From Curvibacter sp. CHRR-16 (GTDB lineage Bacteria; Pseudomonadota; Gammaproteobacteria; Burkholderiales; Burkholderiaceae_C): a stretch of DNA of 64,000 nt. The stretch is taken from assembly GCF_018474005.1 (NCBI RefSeq), contig NZ_JAHCSH010000005.1, forward strand, positions 124,001 to 188,000, given 5' to 3'. A model generated the notes under the pieces. That model was not told where the DNA came from, ran no database searches, and saw only the letters and a list, made by a program, of their open reading frames with translations. This document shows, piece after piece, positions 8,826 through 15,939 of this stretch (the stretch's first letter is position 1; each line of letters opens with the position of its first letter). Both the position numbers and the translations under genes were made by a program.

Positions 8826-10103
8826 ATGCGCGCTTTGCTTCCCCTTGATGACGTGTTGCAGCGCTTGCACGACATGGTGCAGCCACTAGGGCGCGTGCAG
8901 ACGCTGCCCACATTGCAAGCCGATGGTCGTGTATTGGCTGAGGATGTGGTGTCACCCTTGCAGGTGCCGGGCTTTGACAACAGCGCCATGGATGGTTATG
9001 CCTTGCGCATGGCCGATGTGGCCTTGGCCAGCGGCCCGGCGTCTGTCGGCCTGCCGGTATTGCAGCGCGTACCAGCCGGTAGCCAGCCCCAATCTTTGCA
9101 GCCGGGGTCGGCTGCGCGTATTTTCACTGGAGCGGCCATCCCCCCCGGTGCCGATGTGGTGGTGATGCAAGAGCATTGCACGCTAGAGGAGCGCGCCGAT
9201 CAGCCCAGCTTGTTGCGCTTGCCCGAAGCAGGCAGCCCTTCGGCTGCGCGATTGGGCAACAACATCCGCCGTGCGGGGGAAGATGTGGCACACAACGCCG
9301 TGGTGCTGTCGGCTGGCCAGCGCCTTACGCCTGCTGCGTTGGGTTTGGCTGCCAGCGTGGGGCGTGCCAGTTTGCAGGTGGCCGCACGCCCAAGGGTGGC
9401 CTTGTTCACCACAGGGGATGAGCTCATCATGCCCGGAGCAGTGGCTCCACACGATTTGCCAGCCGGTGCCATCTACAACTCCAACCGCTTTGTGTTGCAC
9501 AGCCTGCTGCAGCGCTTGGGTTGTGAGGTGACCGATTTGGGCATAGTCCCCGACACGCTGGCTGCCACCCAAGACGCCTTGCGCGCTGCCGTGGCCGGGC
9601 ACGATCTGGTGTTGACCAGTGGCGGCGTGTCGGTGGGGGAGGAAGACCACTTGCGCGCTGCGGTGCTGTCCATGGGCACTGTCGATGTATGGCAGATCGC
9701 TATCAAACCTGGTAAGCCCTTTGCGTTTGGTCGCTTGCAGCATGCCGGTCAGCAGGCGTGGTTTGCCGGTTTGCCCGGCAACCCGGTGGCCAGTTTGGTG
9801 ACCTGTTTGCTGCTGGTTCGCCCGCTGCTGCTGCGCTTGCAAGGTTCTATGGAGTCTGCGCTCGATGCTACAAAATTTATAGCTGCTCCAGCCCATTTCA
9901 TGCGCTCTACAGCCGATAAACGCCGTGAATTTTTGCGTGTGCGCCGCAGTGCCGAAGGTGGTTTGGAGCTGTTTCCCAGCCAAAGCTCGGGCGTGCTCAC
10001 CTCGACCGTGTGGGGAGATGGTTTGGTGGATGTGCCTGCCGGTCAGACCGTTGAGCATGGCCAACTGGTGCCCTACCTCAGCTTTGCCAGTTTGTGGGCA
10101 TAA
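8826..10103 (+). CDS. moeA: Molybdopterin molybdenumtransferase MoeA
   Basis: Inserts molybdate into adenylylated molybdopterin, the last step before Moco or bis-MGD formation. The 425-aa protein shows the MoeA domains: N-terminal part with QVPGFDNSAMDGYALR, the MoCF-binding-like domain with LFTTGDELIMPG, SNRFVLHSLLQRLG, VLTSGGVSVGEEDH and FAGLPGNPVASLV, and a C-terminal beta domain. A 48-bp repeat element (9867-9914) lies exactly in frame as codons 348-363. The gene precedes narXL. NarG needs Mo-bisMGD, so the placement is functionally sensible. Confidence 0.95.
   Translation: MRALLPLDDVLQRLHDMVQPLGRVQTLPTLQADGRVLAEDVVSPLQVPGFDNSAMDGYALRMADVALASGPASVGLPVLQRVPAGSQPQSLQPGSAARIFTGAAIPPGADVVVMQEHCTLEERADQPSLLRLPEAGSPSAARLGNNIRRAGEDVAHNAVVLSAGQRLTPAALGLAASVGRASLQVAARPRVALFTTGDELIMPGAVAPHDLPAGAIYNSNRFVLHSLLQRLGCEVTDLGIVPDTLAATQDALRAAVAGHDLVLTSGGVSVGEEDHLRAAVLSMGTVDVWQIAIKPGKPFAFGRLQHAGQQAWFAGLPGNPVASLVTCLLLVRPLLLRLQGSMESALDATKFIAAPAHFMRSTADKRREFLRVRRSAEGGLELFPSQSSGVLTSTVWGDGLVDVPAGQTVEHGQLVPYLSFASLWA
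9867..9914 (+). repeat. 48-bp dispersed repeat, copy 2, in frame inside moeA
   Basis: The element starts GCTACAAAATTTATAGC, holds CTCCAGCCCATTTC and ends GCTCTACAGCC. It matches copy 1 at 32 of 48 positions and shares both ends with copy 3 in rlmD. It is in phase with moeA and encodes 16 residues (ATKFIAAPAHFMRSTA) in the linker before the C-terminal domain. Confidence 0.75.
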
Positions 10104-10149
10104 ACCCAGTGCAGGCCGTGCTTGGGAGCGCGGCATGCACGGCTGTTGT

Positions 10150-10163
10150 TTGACTTAAGTCAA
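10150..10163. promoter_or_regulatory. FNR/Anr/Dnr-type binding site upstream of narXL
   Basis: TTGACTTAAGTCAA is a perfect 14-bp palindrome of the form TTGAC-N4-GTCAA, close to the FNR consensus TTGAT-N4-ATCAA and of the Anr/Dnr type. It lies 84 nt upstream of the preferred narX start, which fits oxygen-controlled activation of narXL. Confidence 0.8.
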
Positions 10164-10246
10164 TCCATTTGTTGGTGGGCCCGCCGAACTGTGCTGGGCT
10201 GCGTCACAGTGCGGGTTCTCGATTTTTTGCCCGCATTGAACACCCC

Positions 10247-12145
10247 ATGACGCTGTTGTCCAGCACCTCTCTTTCCAGCAAGCTGATTCGCATTGGGGTC
10301 ACCTTGTTGCTGTTGGCCTTGACGTCCATAGGCTTGACCTCGTGGGTCACGTGGCAACTGGAGGGTGGCGCTGCCGCCGTCAACGAGGCCGGGCGTATGC
10401 GCATGCGCAGTTGGCGCATGGCCAGTGAAATGCAGGCAGGACTGGATCAAGCACTGCGCATGCAGCGTATCCAAGAGATGGATCGTACTTTGCAAACCTT
10501 GGAGCAGGGCGATCCTGCCCGTCCGCTTTTTGTGCCCTGGGATGAGAGTGTGCGCGCACGTTTTGCGGCGGTGCAGTTGCTGTGGCAAGCGCAAAGGCCT
10601 GAGTGGGTGGGCCAGATGCCGGTGGGACAAGGTCAGCAACAACCGGTGTTGGAGTCAGCCGATGCTTTGGTAGCCGCTATCGATGGACTGGTGGGCGCCA
10701 TTGAGCAGCATTTGGCCAAGCTGACAGCGGTGCTCAATTTGTTCCAGTTCATCATGATGGCCTTGGCCATTTTTGCCGCTGTGGTGATGCTCTACACCGG
10801 CTATCTGTACGTCATCAATCCCTTGGTGCAATTGCAAAAAGGCTTGGGTTTGGTGGAAAAAGGGGACTTTCGTGCGCGCATCGAAGTGGATAGCCAAGAC
10901 GAATTCGCCTTGGTAGCCCAAGGCTTTAATGGCATGGCGGCGCGATTGCAAGACATGGTCGATGGTTTGGAGGCCCAAGTGCTTGCCAAAACCCAGCGTA
11001 TTGAGGCGCAGCGCGCTCGCATTGAAACCCTCTATGGCTTTAGCGATTTTTTGGCTGGGGTGAACTCTATCGAAGAGATGTCCCAAGGTTTCTCCCAGCG
11101 CTTGCGCCAAGTCATGGGGGCCGATGCCGTCACAGTGCGCTGGTCTGATGAAGCCAACCAGCGGTTTGTGATGTTGGCTTCAGACTGTTTTCCGCAAGAA
11201 ATGCAAGACCATGAGCACAGCCTGTTGGCAGGTGCCTGTGCTTGTGGCACGCCTGATACCCGTACTCGGGTGATTCCCATCCACAGCTTGGACAGTGCAC
11301 CCCAGCGTGCGTGTGCCAAAGTGGGTTACGAAACCATGGTCAGCGTGCCCGTGCGTTTGCAGCAGCGCTTGCTGGGTGAGGTGAATCTGTTTTTTCGCCA
11401 ATCCATGGTGCTGTCCAGCGAAGAAACCGAGCTACTGGACGCCTTGGCAAGCCACTTGGCCAGTGCGCTGGAGGGTTTGCGTGCATCGGCACTGGAGCGA
11501 GAGGCCGCCGTCAGCGAAGAGCGGGCTTTGCTGGCGCGTGAACTGCACGACTCGATTGCCCAGTCCTTGGCTTTCCTGAAAATTCAGGTTCAACTACTGC
11601 GCCATGCTACCCAGCAAGCACCGCAGCCACAGGTGCAAAGCGTGATCGATGAGCTCGATGCGGGCTTGAAAGAAAGCATCAACGATGTGCGTGAACTCTT
11701 GGTGCACTTTCGCACCCGCACCAATACCGATGACATTGAAGCCGCGCTGCAAGAGACCCTGCAAAAATTCCGCCACCAAACCAATTTGGCAGTGGAGTTG
11801 GTAGTCACGGGAGCCGGTTTGCCTTTGCCATCGGATGTGCAAATTCAGGTGCTGCATGTGGTGCAAGAAGCGCTCTCTAACGTGCGCAAGCATGCGCAAG
11901 CCAGTGCCGTTACCTTGCGCATTGAAAAGGGGCGCAGCTGGACTTTCAGTGTGCAAGACAATGGCACAGGCTATGCGCCTGCGCAGACGATCAGCACCCA
12001 GCATGTGGGGCAACACATCATGCATGAGCGGGCGCAGTCCATTGGCGCACACGTGCAGATCTACTCCACCCCAGGTCAAGGCACTTGCGTGCAACTGCAA
12101 TTGCCAGAACATCCCGTGACCAGCGCTGCTGCTGCACTCAAGTAA
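10247..12145 (+). CDS. narX: Nitrate/nitrite sensor histidine kinase NarX
   Basis: Membrane sensor kinase, 632 aa from the ATG at 10247. A TTG 78 nt upstream is also in frame but lies only six bases after the FNR-type site, so it is disfavoured. Layout: first membrane helix at about residues 14-36, a periplasmic domain opening with the nitrate-binding P-box (NEAGRMRMRSWRMA from residue 46), second helix at about 160-185, HAMP domain, a GAF-like region, a HisKA_3 dimerisation domain with phosphoacceptor His434 (ARELHDSIAQ), and a HATPase with VVQEALSNVRKHA. It is expected to phosphorylate NarL when nitrate is bound. narL starts 11 nt downstream. Confidence 0.93.
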   Translation: MTLLSSTSLSSKLIRIGVTLLLLALTSIGLTSWVTWQLEGGAAAVNEAGRMRMRSWRMASEMQAGLDQALRMQRIQEMDRTLQTLEQGDPARPLFVPWDESVRARFAAVQLLWQAQRPEWVGQMPVGQGQQQPVLESADALVAAIDGLVGAIEQHLAKLTAVLNLFQFIMMALAIFAAVVMLYTGYLYVINPLVQLQKGLGLVEKGDFRARIEVDSQDEFALVAQGFNGMAARLQDMVDGLEAQVLAKTQRIEAQRARIETLYGFSDFLAGVNSIEEMSQGFSQRLRQVMGADAVTVRWSDEANQRFVMLASDCFPQEMQDHEHSLLAGACACGTPDTRTRVIPIHSLDSAPQRACAKVGYETMVSVPVRLQQRLLGEVNLFFRQSMVLSSEETELLDALASHLASALEGLRASALEREAAVSEERALLARELHDSIAQSLAFLKIQVQLLRHATQQAPQPQVQSVIDELDAGLKESINDVRELLVHFRTRTNTDDIEAALQETLQKFRHQTNLAVELVVTGAGLPLPSDVQIQVLHVVQEALSNVRKHAQASAVTLRIEKGRSWTFSVQDNGTGYAPAQTISTQHVGQHIMHERAQSIGAHVQIYSTPGQGTCVQLQLPEHPVTSAAAALK

Positions 12146-12156
12146 CCTGCTTTTTT

Positions 12157-12828
12157 ATGTCTCATCCCATCCAGCTGTTATTGATCGACGATCACAACTT
12201 GTTTCGCCGCGGTTTGGTGGCTTTGCTCAAACAAGATGGCCGCTTTGATGTGGTGGCTGAGGCTCCCGATTTGGGGCAAGCCTTGCGCATGGCAGGGACG
12301 GTGCAGCCCGATCTCATTTTGCTGGACAACCATTTGCCCGGTGTGCGCGGTGTTGATGGGATTGAGCCACTCAAGCAAGCCTTTGCCAAAGCCCGCATCC
12401 TGATGCTGACGGTCAGTGAAAACGAAGAAGACTTGGCCGCAGCCATGCAAGCCGGGGCCGATGGCTATTTGCTCAAAACGGTGGAGTCCGACCAACTGTG
12501 CCAGGCCATCGTGCGCACTTTGGCGGGCGAGCCTGTCATCAGTCCCGAGATGATGACCAAATTTGTAGCCGCTTTTCGTACCAAACCAGCAGCGCCTCTC
12601 GCTAGCGCTGCTGTCGTGCACGAGAGCATGCTGCATGAAGGCTTGTCGGCCCGTGAGCGGGAGATATTGCTGCTACTGGCGCGTGGCGACAGCAACAAAC
12701 TTATTGCGCGCGAGCTGGATATCGCGGAAACCACGGTCAAGGTGCACGTGCAGGCGATCTTGCGCAAGCTGCAACTGGGCTCGCGTGTGCAGGCAGCAGT
12801 ATACGCTGCAGCGCAGGGCTTGCTTTGA
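12157..12828 (+). CDS. narL: Nitrate/nitrite response regulator NarL
   Basis: Two-component response regulator of the NarL/FixJ type, 223 aa from the ATG at 12157 (MSHPIQLLLIDDHNLFRRG). The receiver domain has the acidic pair in LLIDDH and the phosphoacceptor Asp57 (LILLDNHLPG). The conserved Thr/Lys positions fall in MLTVSE and LLKTV. The C-terminal LuxR-type helix-turn-helix covers about residues 160-215 (LSAREREILLLLARGDSNKLIARELDIAETTVKVHVQ, split over two helices). It is the partner of NarX just upstream and presumably activates the narK-narGHJI genes that follow. Confidence 0.95.
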   Translation: MSHPIQLLLIDDHNLFRRGLVALLKQDGRFDVVAEAPDLGQALRMAGTVQPDLILLDNHLPGVRGVDGIEPLKQAFAKARILMLTVSENEEDLAAAMQAGADGYLLKTVESDQLCQAIVRTLAGEPVISPEMMTKFVAAFRTKPAAPLASAAVVHESMLHEGLSAREREILLLLARGDSNKLIARELDIAETTVKVHVQAILRKLQLGSRVQAAVYAAAQGLL

Positions 12829-12873
12829 CGCAGCGCAAAAAGAATCCCAACAGCACCCTTACTACTCCTTTGG

Positions 12874-12904
12874 AACTAGGCCCGCCTCGGCGGGCCTAGT
12901 TCTT
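12874..12904 (+). terminator. Rho-independent terminator after narXL
   Basis: A perfect 13-bp stem, AACTAGGCCCGCC / GGCGGGCCTAGTT, with a two-base nominal loop (about four when melted) is followed by CTTTT. It closes the narXL unit 46 nt after the narL stop, so narK1 must have its own promoter in the next 85 nt. Confidence 0.85.
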
Positions 12905-12916
12905 TTGCATAGGGGG

Positions 12917-12941
12917 TTCCCATCCCAACGGTGGATGGGCA
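12917..12941. promoter_or_regulatory. Inverted pair of NarL-like heptamers upstream of narK1
   Basis: TTCCCAT (12917-12923) and its converging partner TGCCCAT on the other strand (12941-12935) each match the NarL heptamer TACYYMT at six of seven positions. They lie within a CCCATCC-N7-GGATGGG inverted repeat between the narXL terminator and narK1. Spacing between heptamers is 11 nt rather than the 2 nt of classical 7-2-7 sites, so an RNA hairpin is an alternative reading. Confidence 0.4.
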
Positions 12942-12988
12942 GCGGAGCCTGAAAAACGGACAGTCATGTCATCTCTAGGAGAAGAAAG

Positions 12989-14269
12989 ATGACCTCTGAA
13001 TTAAGCAATGCAAGAAAGGCGTGGTCGGTCCTGATCGTCAGCACACTGGCATTCACCGTGTGTTTCATGGTTTGGATGATGTTTGGCGTGATCGGTATTC
13101 CGATCAAGAAAATGCTCAACCTCAATGCCACCGAATTCGGTTTGTTGACCGCTATTCCGGTGCTTACCGGTTCATTGATTCGTGTGCCGCTGGGCATTTG
13201 GACAGACCGTTTTGGTGGGCGCATCGTGATGGCCGTGCTGATGGCGGTGACCGTGCCCGCCATTTGGCTCATGGCCTACGCCACAGAGTATTGGCACTTC
13301 ATCGTGATTGGCCTGTTTGTGGGCCTAGCGGGTGGTTCCTTTTCGGTGGGAACACCTTATGTAGCCCGTTGGTTTCCTAGGAGCCAACAGGGAACGGCCA
13401 TGGGCATTTATGGCGCTGGCAACTCTGGCTCTGCTGTCAACAAGTTTGTCGCACCGGTGATCTTGGTGGCCTTTGGTTGGAGCATGGTGCCACAGGTGTA
13501 CGCCGCCATCATGCTGGGTACTTTGGTGCTGTTTTGGATGTTTAGCCACAGCAATCCCCAGCACTTGGTGCCCAACACAGTGAGTCTGTCGCAGCAACTC
13601 AAGTCGCTCAAAGATCCCCGTGTCGTCAAGTATTGCCAGTACTACAGCATCGTCTTTGGTGGCTATGTGGCGCTGGCATTGTGGATGGTGCAGTACTACG
13701 TGGGCGAGTACGGGCTGGACATTCGGGTGGCCGCTTTGCTGGCGGCATGTTTTTCCTTGCCTGGTGGCGTGCTGCGTGCCGTGGGCGGTGTGCTGTCGGA
13801 CAAATACGGTGCCCACAAAGTGACTTGGTGGGTGCTGTGGGTGAGCTGGATTTGCCTTTTCCTTCTGTCCTATCCCCAAACCGACTTCACCGTCACCACC
13901 GTCAATGGCAGCAGTAGCTTCCACATCGGTCTCAATGTGTATGTCTTCACTGGGCTGATGTTCGTCTTGGGTACTGCCTTTGCCTTCGGTAAGGCCAGCG
14001 TCTTCAAGTACATCAGTGACGACTACAACCACAACATCGGCGCTATCAGCGGCATTGTGGGCTTGGCCGGTGGCATGGGTGGTTTTGTTTTGCCGATCCT
14101 GTTTGGCGCCCTGATGGACCTGACAGGTGTGCGCTCCAGCGCTTTCATGCTGATGTACGGCGTCGTCTGGGTGTCTCTGATTTGGATGTACTGGACTGAG
14201 GTACGCCAGGTGGACCCCATGGGGGCGGCCACTGCCAACACCGCCGCCAATCCAGCCCTGCAGCACTAG
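12989..14269 (+). CDS. narK1: Nitrate/nitrite transporter, NarK1 type (MFS)
   Basis: A 426-aa major facilitator with about 12 membrane helices. The nitrate-porter signature region is GLAGGSFSVGTPYVARWFPRSQQG, and the second half carries the matching FGKASVFKYISDDY and GIVGLAGGMGGF segments. Shorter NarK1-type carriers paired with a NarK2 carrier are usual in denitrifying betaproteobacteria; NarK1 is thought to work as a nitrate/proton symporter. A strong ribosome-binding site (AGGAG) precedes the ATG. It is the first gene of the narK1K2GHJI run, with narK2 beginning 10 nt later. Confidence 0.9.
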   Translation: MTSELSNARKAWSVLIVSTLAFTVCFMVWMMFGVIGIPIKKMLNLNATEFGLLTAIPVLTGSLIRVPLGIWTDRFGGRIVMAVLMAVTVPAIWLMAYATEYWHFIVIGLFVGLAGGSFSVGTPYVARWFPRSQQGTAMGIYGAGNSGSAVNKFVAPVILVAFGWSMVPQVYAAIMLGTLVLFWMFSHSNPQHLVPNTVSLSQQLKSLKDPRVVKYCQYYSIVFGGYVALALWMVQYYVGEYGLDIRVAALLAACFSLPGGVLRAVGGVLSDKYGAHKVTWWVLWVSWICLFLLSYPQTDFTVTTVNGSSSFHIGLNVYVFTGLMFVLGTAFAFGKASVFKYISDDYNHNIGAISGIVGLAGGMGGFVLPILFGALMDLTGVRSSAFMLMYGVVWVSLIWMYWTEVRQVDPMGAATANTAANPALQH

Positions 14270-14279
14270 GAGCTAATTC

Positions 14280-15911
14280 ATGAGCAAGCAAGTAAGCAAT
14301 CACTCAGTCGATATCGCTGACTGGCAACCCGAAGATGCCCGTTACTGGGAGAGCGCGGGCAAGAAAGTGGCCTATCGCAATCTGTGGATATCCATCCCTG
14401 CGCTCCTGTGTGGCTTTGCCATCTGGGGCATGTGGGGAATCATCACGGTGCAGATGCTCAATTTGGGTTTCCCCTTCACCCAAGCCGAACTCTTTACCCT
14501 GACAGCTATTGCTGGCATATCGGGGGCCACCATGCGCATACCGGCCTCGTTCCTGATCCGCATGGCAGGGGGCCGCAACACCATTTTCTTGACCACCGCC
14601 ATGCTGCTGGCCCCCGCATTGGGCACAGGCTTGGCCTTGCAGCACCCTGAGTGGCCGCTGTGGGTATTCCAACTCATGGCCTTGTGGTCTGGCGTGGGCG
14701 GCGGCAATTTCGCCAGCTCCATGTCCAACATCAGCACCTTCTTTCCCAAGCGATTGCAAGGCACCGCATTGGGTTTGAACGCCGGTTTGGGCAACTTTGG
14801 GGTGACCACCATGCAAATCGTCATCCCCTTGGTCATGACCGTGGGGCTGTTTGGTGTACTCGGTGGCGATGCCAAGGTCTTGGTCAAGGACAGTGGTTGG
14901 ATCTTCGGCAAGATTGCAGCAGGCACTCCCACTTACATCCAAAACGCAGGGTTTGCATGGTTGCTGTCCTTGGTCCCCCTGGCTGCTTTGTGCTGGTGGG
15001 GCATGAACAACCTCAAGAGCGTATCGCCTGCCACAGGCCACCCCGTGTTGGCGTTTGCCAAGATCACCTATCTCTATTCGCTGGCTTTCTTGCCCTCGAT
15101 TGGCATGCTCTACCTCTACCTGCCAGCACCTAGTGGTTTGGGGGTGCTCAATATGTGGGTGGCGATTCCCTTGGATATCGTGGCCTCACTGCTCATGATG
15201 CGCGTGGCCGCATTCGGTGCCATGAAGGAGAACGTGCAAAAGCAGTTTGCCATTTTCTCTAACAAGCACACATGGAGCCTGACAGCGCTGTATGTGGTGA
15301 CCTTTGGCAGTTTTATCGGCTTTTCCATGGCCTTGCCCCTGGCTATTACGGTGATTTTTGGGGTGCAACACATCGTTGATGTGCAAGGCGTACTGCAACA
15401 CACCCTGAAGAACCCTAACGCCCCATCGGCTCTGACGTACGCATGGATTGGCCCCTTTGTGGGAGCTGCCGTGCGCCCAGTGGGTGGTTGGATCTCTGAC
15501 AAGTTGGGCGGCTCCATCGTGACCCAAGTGATCTCGGTGGTGATGGTGGCAGCTTCGGTGGCCGTGGGTTATGTCATGCAACAGGCCTACCACTCTGCAA
15601 CTCCCGAGCAGTACTTCCCCTTGTTCATGGGCTTGTTCATTGTGTTGTTCGCCGCCAGCGGCGTGGGCAATGGCTCCACCTTCCGCACCATCGGGGTCAT
15701 TTATGACCGCTCACAAGCAGGCCCTGTACTGGGCTGGACATCGGCAGTTGCCGCTTACGGCGCCTTCATCGCTCCGGTGCTGATCGGCGAGCAGATCAAG
15801 GCGGGAACACCCCAATACGCCTTCTACGGATTCGCAGGGTTTTACGCCCTGTGCTTGGTGCTGAACTGGTGGTTCTACCTGCGGGCAGGCGCCGAGATCA
15901 AGAACCCCTGA
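14280..15911 (+). CDS. narK2: Nitrate/nitrite antiporter, NarK2 type (MFS)
   Basis: A 543-aa major facilitator, longer than NarK1 because of an N-terminal extension of about 35 residues and a long central loop. The porter signature reads GVGGGNFASSMSNISTFFP followed by GTALGLNAGLGNFGVTT, and a second motif GNGSTFRTIGVIY is in the C-terminal half. Paired with NarK1, the NarK2 carrier is expected to exchange nitrite for nitrate across the inner membrane during respiration. AGGAG lies before the ATG. narG follows 28 nt downstream. Confidence 0.9.
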   Translation: MSKQVSNHSVDIADWQPEDARYWESAGKKVAYRNLWISIPALLCGFAIWGMWGIITVQMLNLGFPFTQAELFTLTAIAGISGATMRIPASFLIRMAGGRNTIFLTTAMLLAPALGTGLALQHPEWPLWVFQLMALWSGVGGGNFASSMSNISTFFPKRLQGTALGLNAGLGNFGVTTMQIVIPLVMTVGLFGVLGGDAKVLVKDSGWIFGKIAAGTPTYIQNAGFAWLLSLVPLAALCWWGMNNLKSVSPATGHPVLAFAKITYLYSLAFLPSIGMLYLYLPAPSGLGVLNMWVAIPLDIVASLLMMRVAAFGAMKENVQKQFAIFSNKHTWSLTALYVVTFGSFIGFSMALPLAITVIFGVQHIVDVQGVLQHTLKNPNAPSALTYAWIGPFVGAAVRPVGGWISDKLGGSIVTQVISVVMVAASVAVGYVMQQAYHSATPEQYFPLFMGLFIVLFAASGVGNGSTFRTIGVIYDRSQAGPVLGWTSAVAAYGAFIAPVLIGEQIKAGTPQYAFYGFAGFYALCLVLNWWFYLRAGAEIKNP

Positions 15912-15939
15912 ATACCTCGTTTCATACGGAGACCATACG

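Noticed and set aside
7220..8989. Long open frame on the minus strand opposite thrC (589 codons)
   Set aside because: The composition is that of an antisense shadow, with no recognisable motif; thrC and moeA occupy the plus strand.
10169..10246. Earlier TTG start of narX
   Set aside because: It would lie six bases after the FNR-type palindrome, leaving no room for a promoter and ribosome-binding site, and adds a polar stretch before the first membrane helix.
12825..12838. TTGACGCAGCGCAA as an FNR site for narK1
   Set aside because: Only 8 of 10 half-site bases fit, it overlaps the narL stop, and a strong terminator stands between it and narK1.
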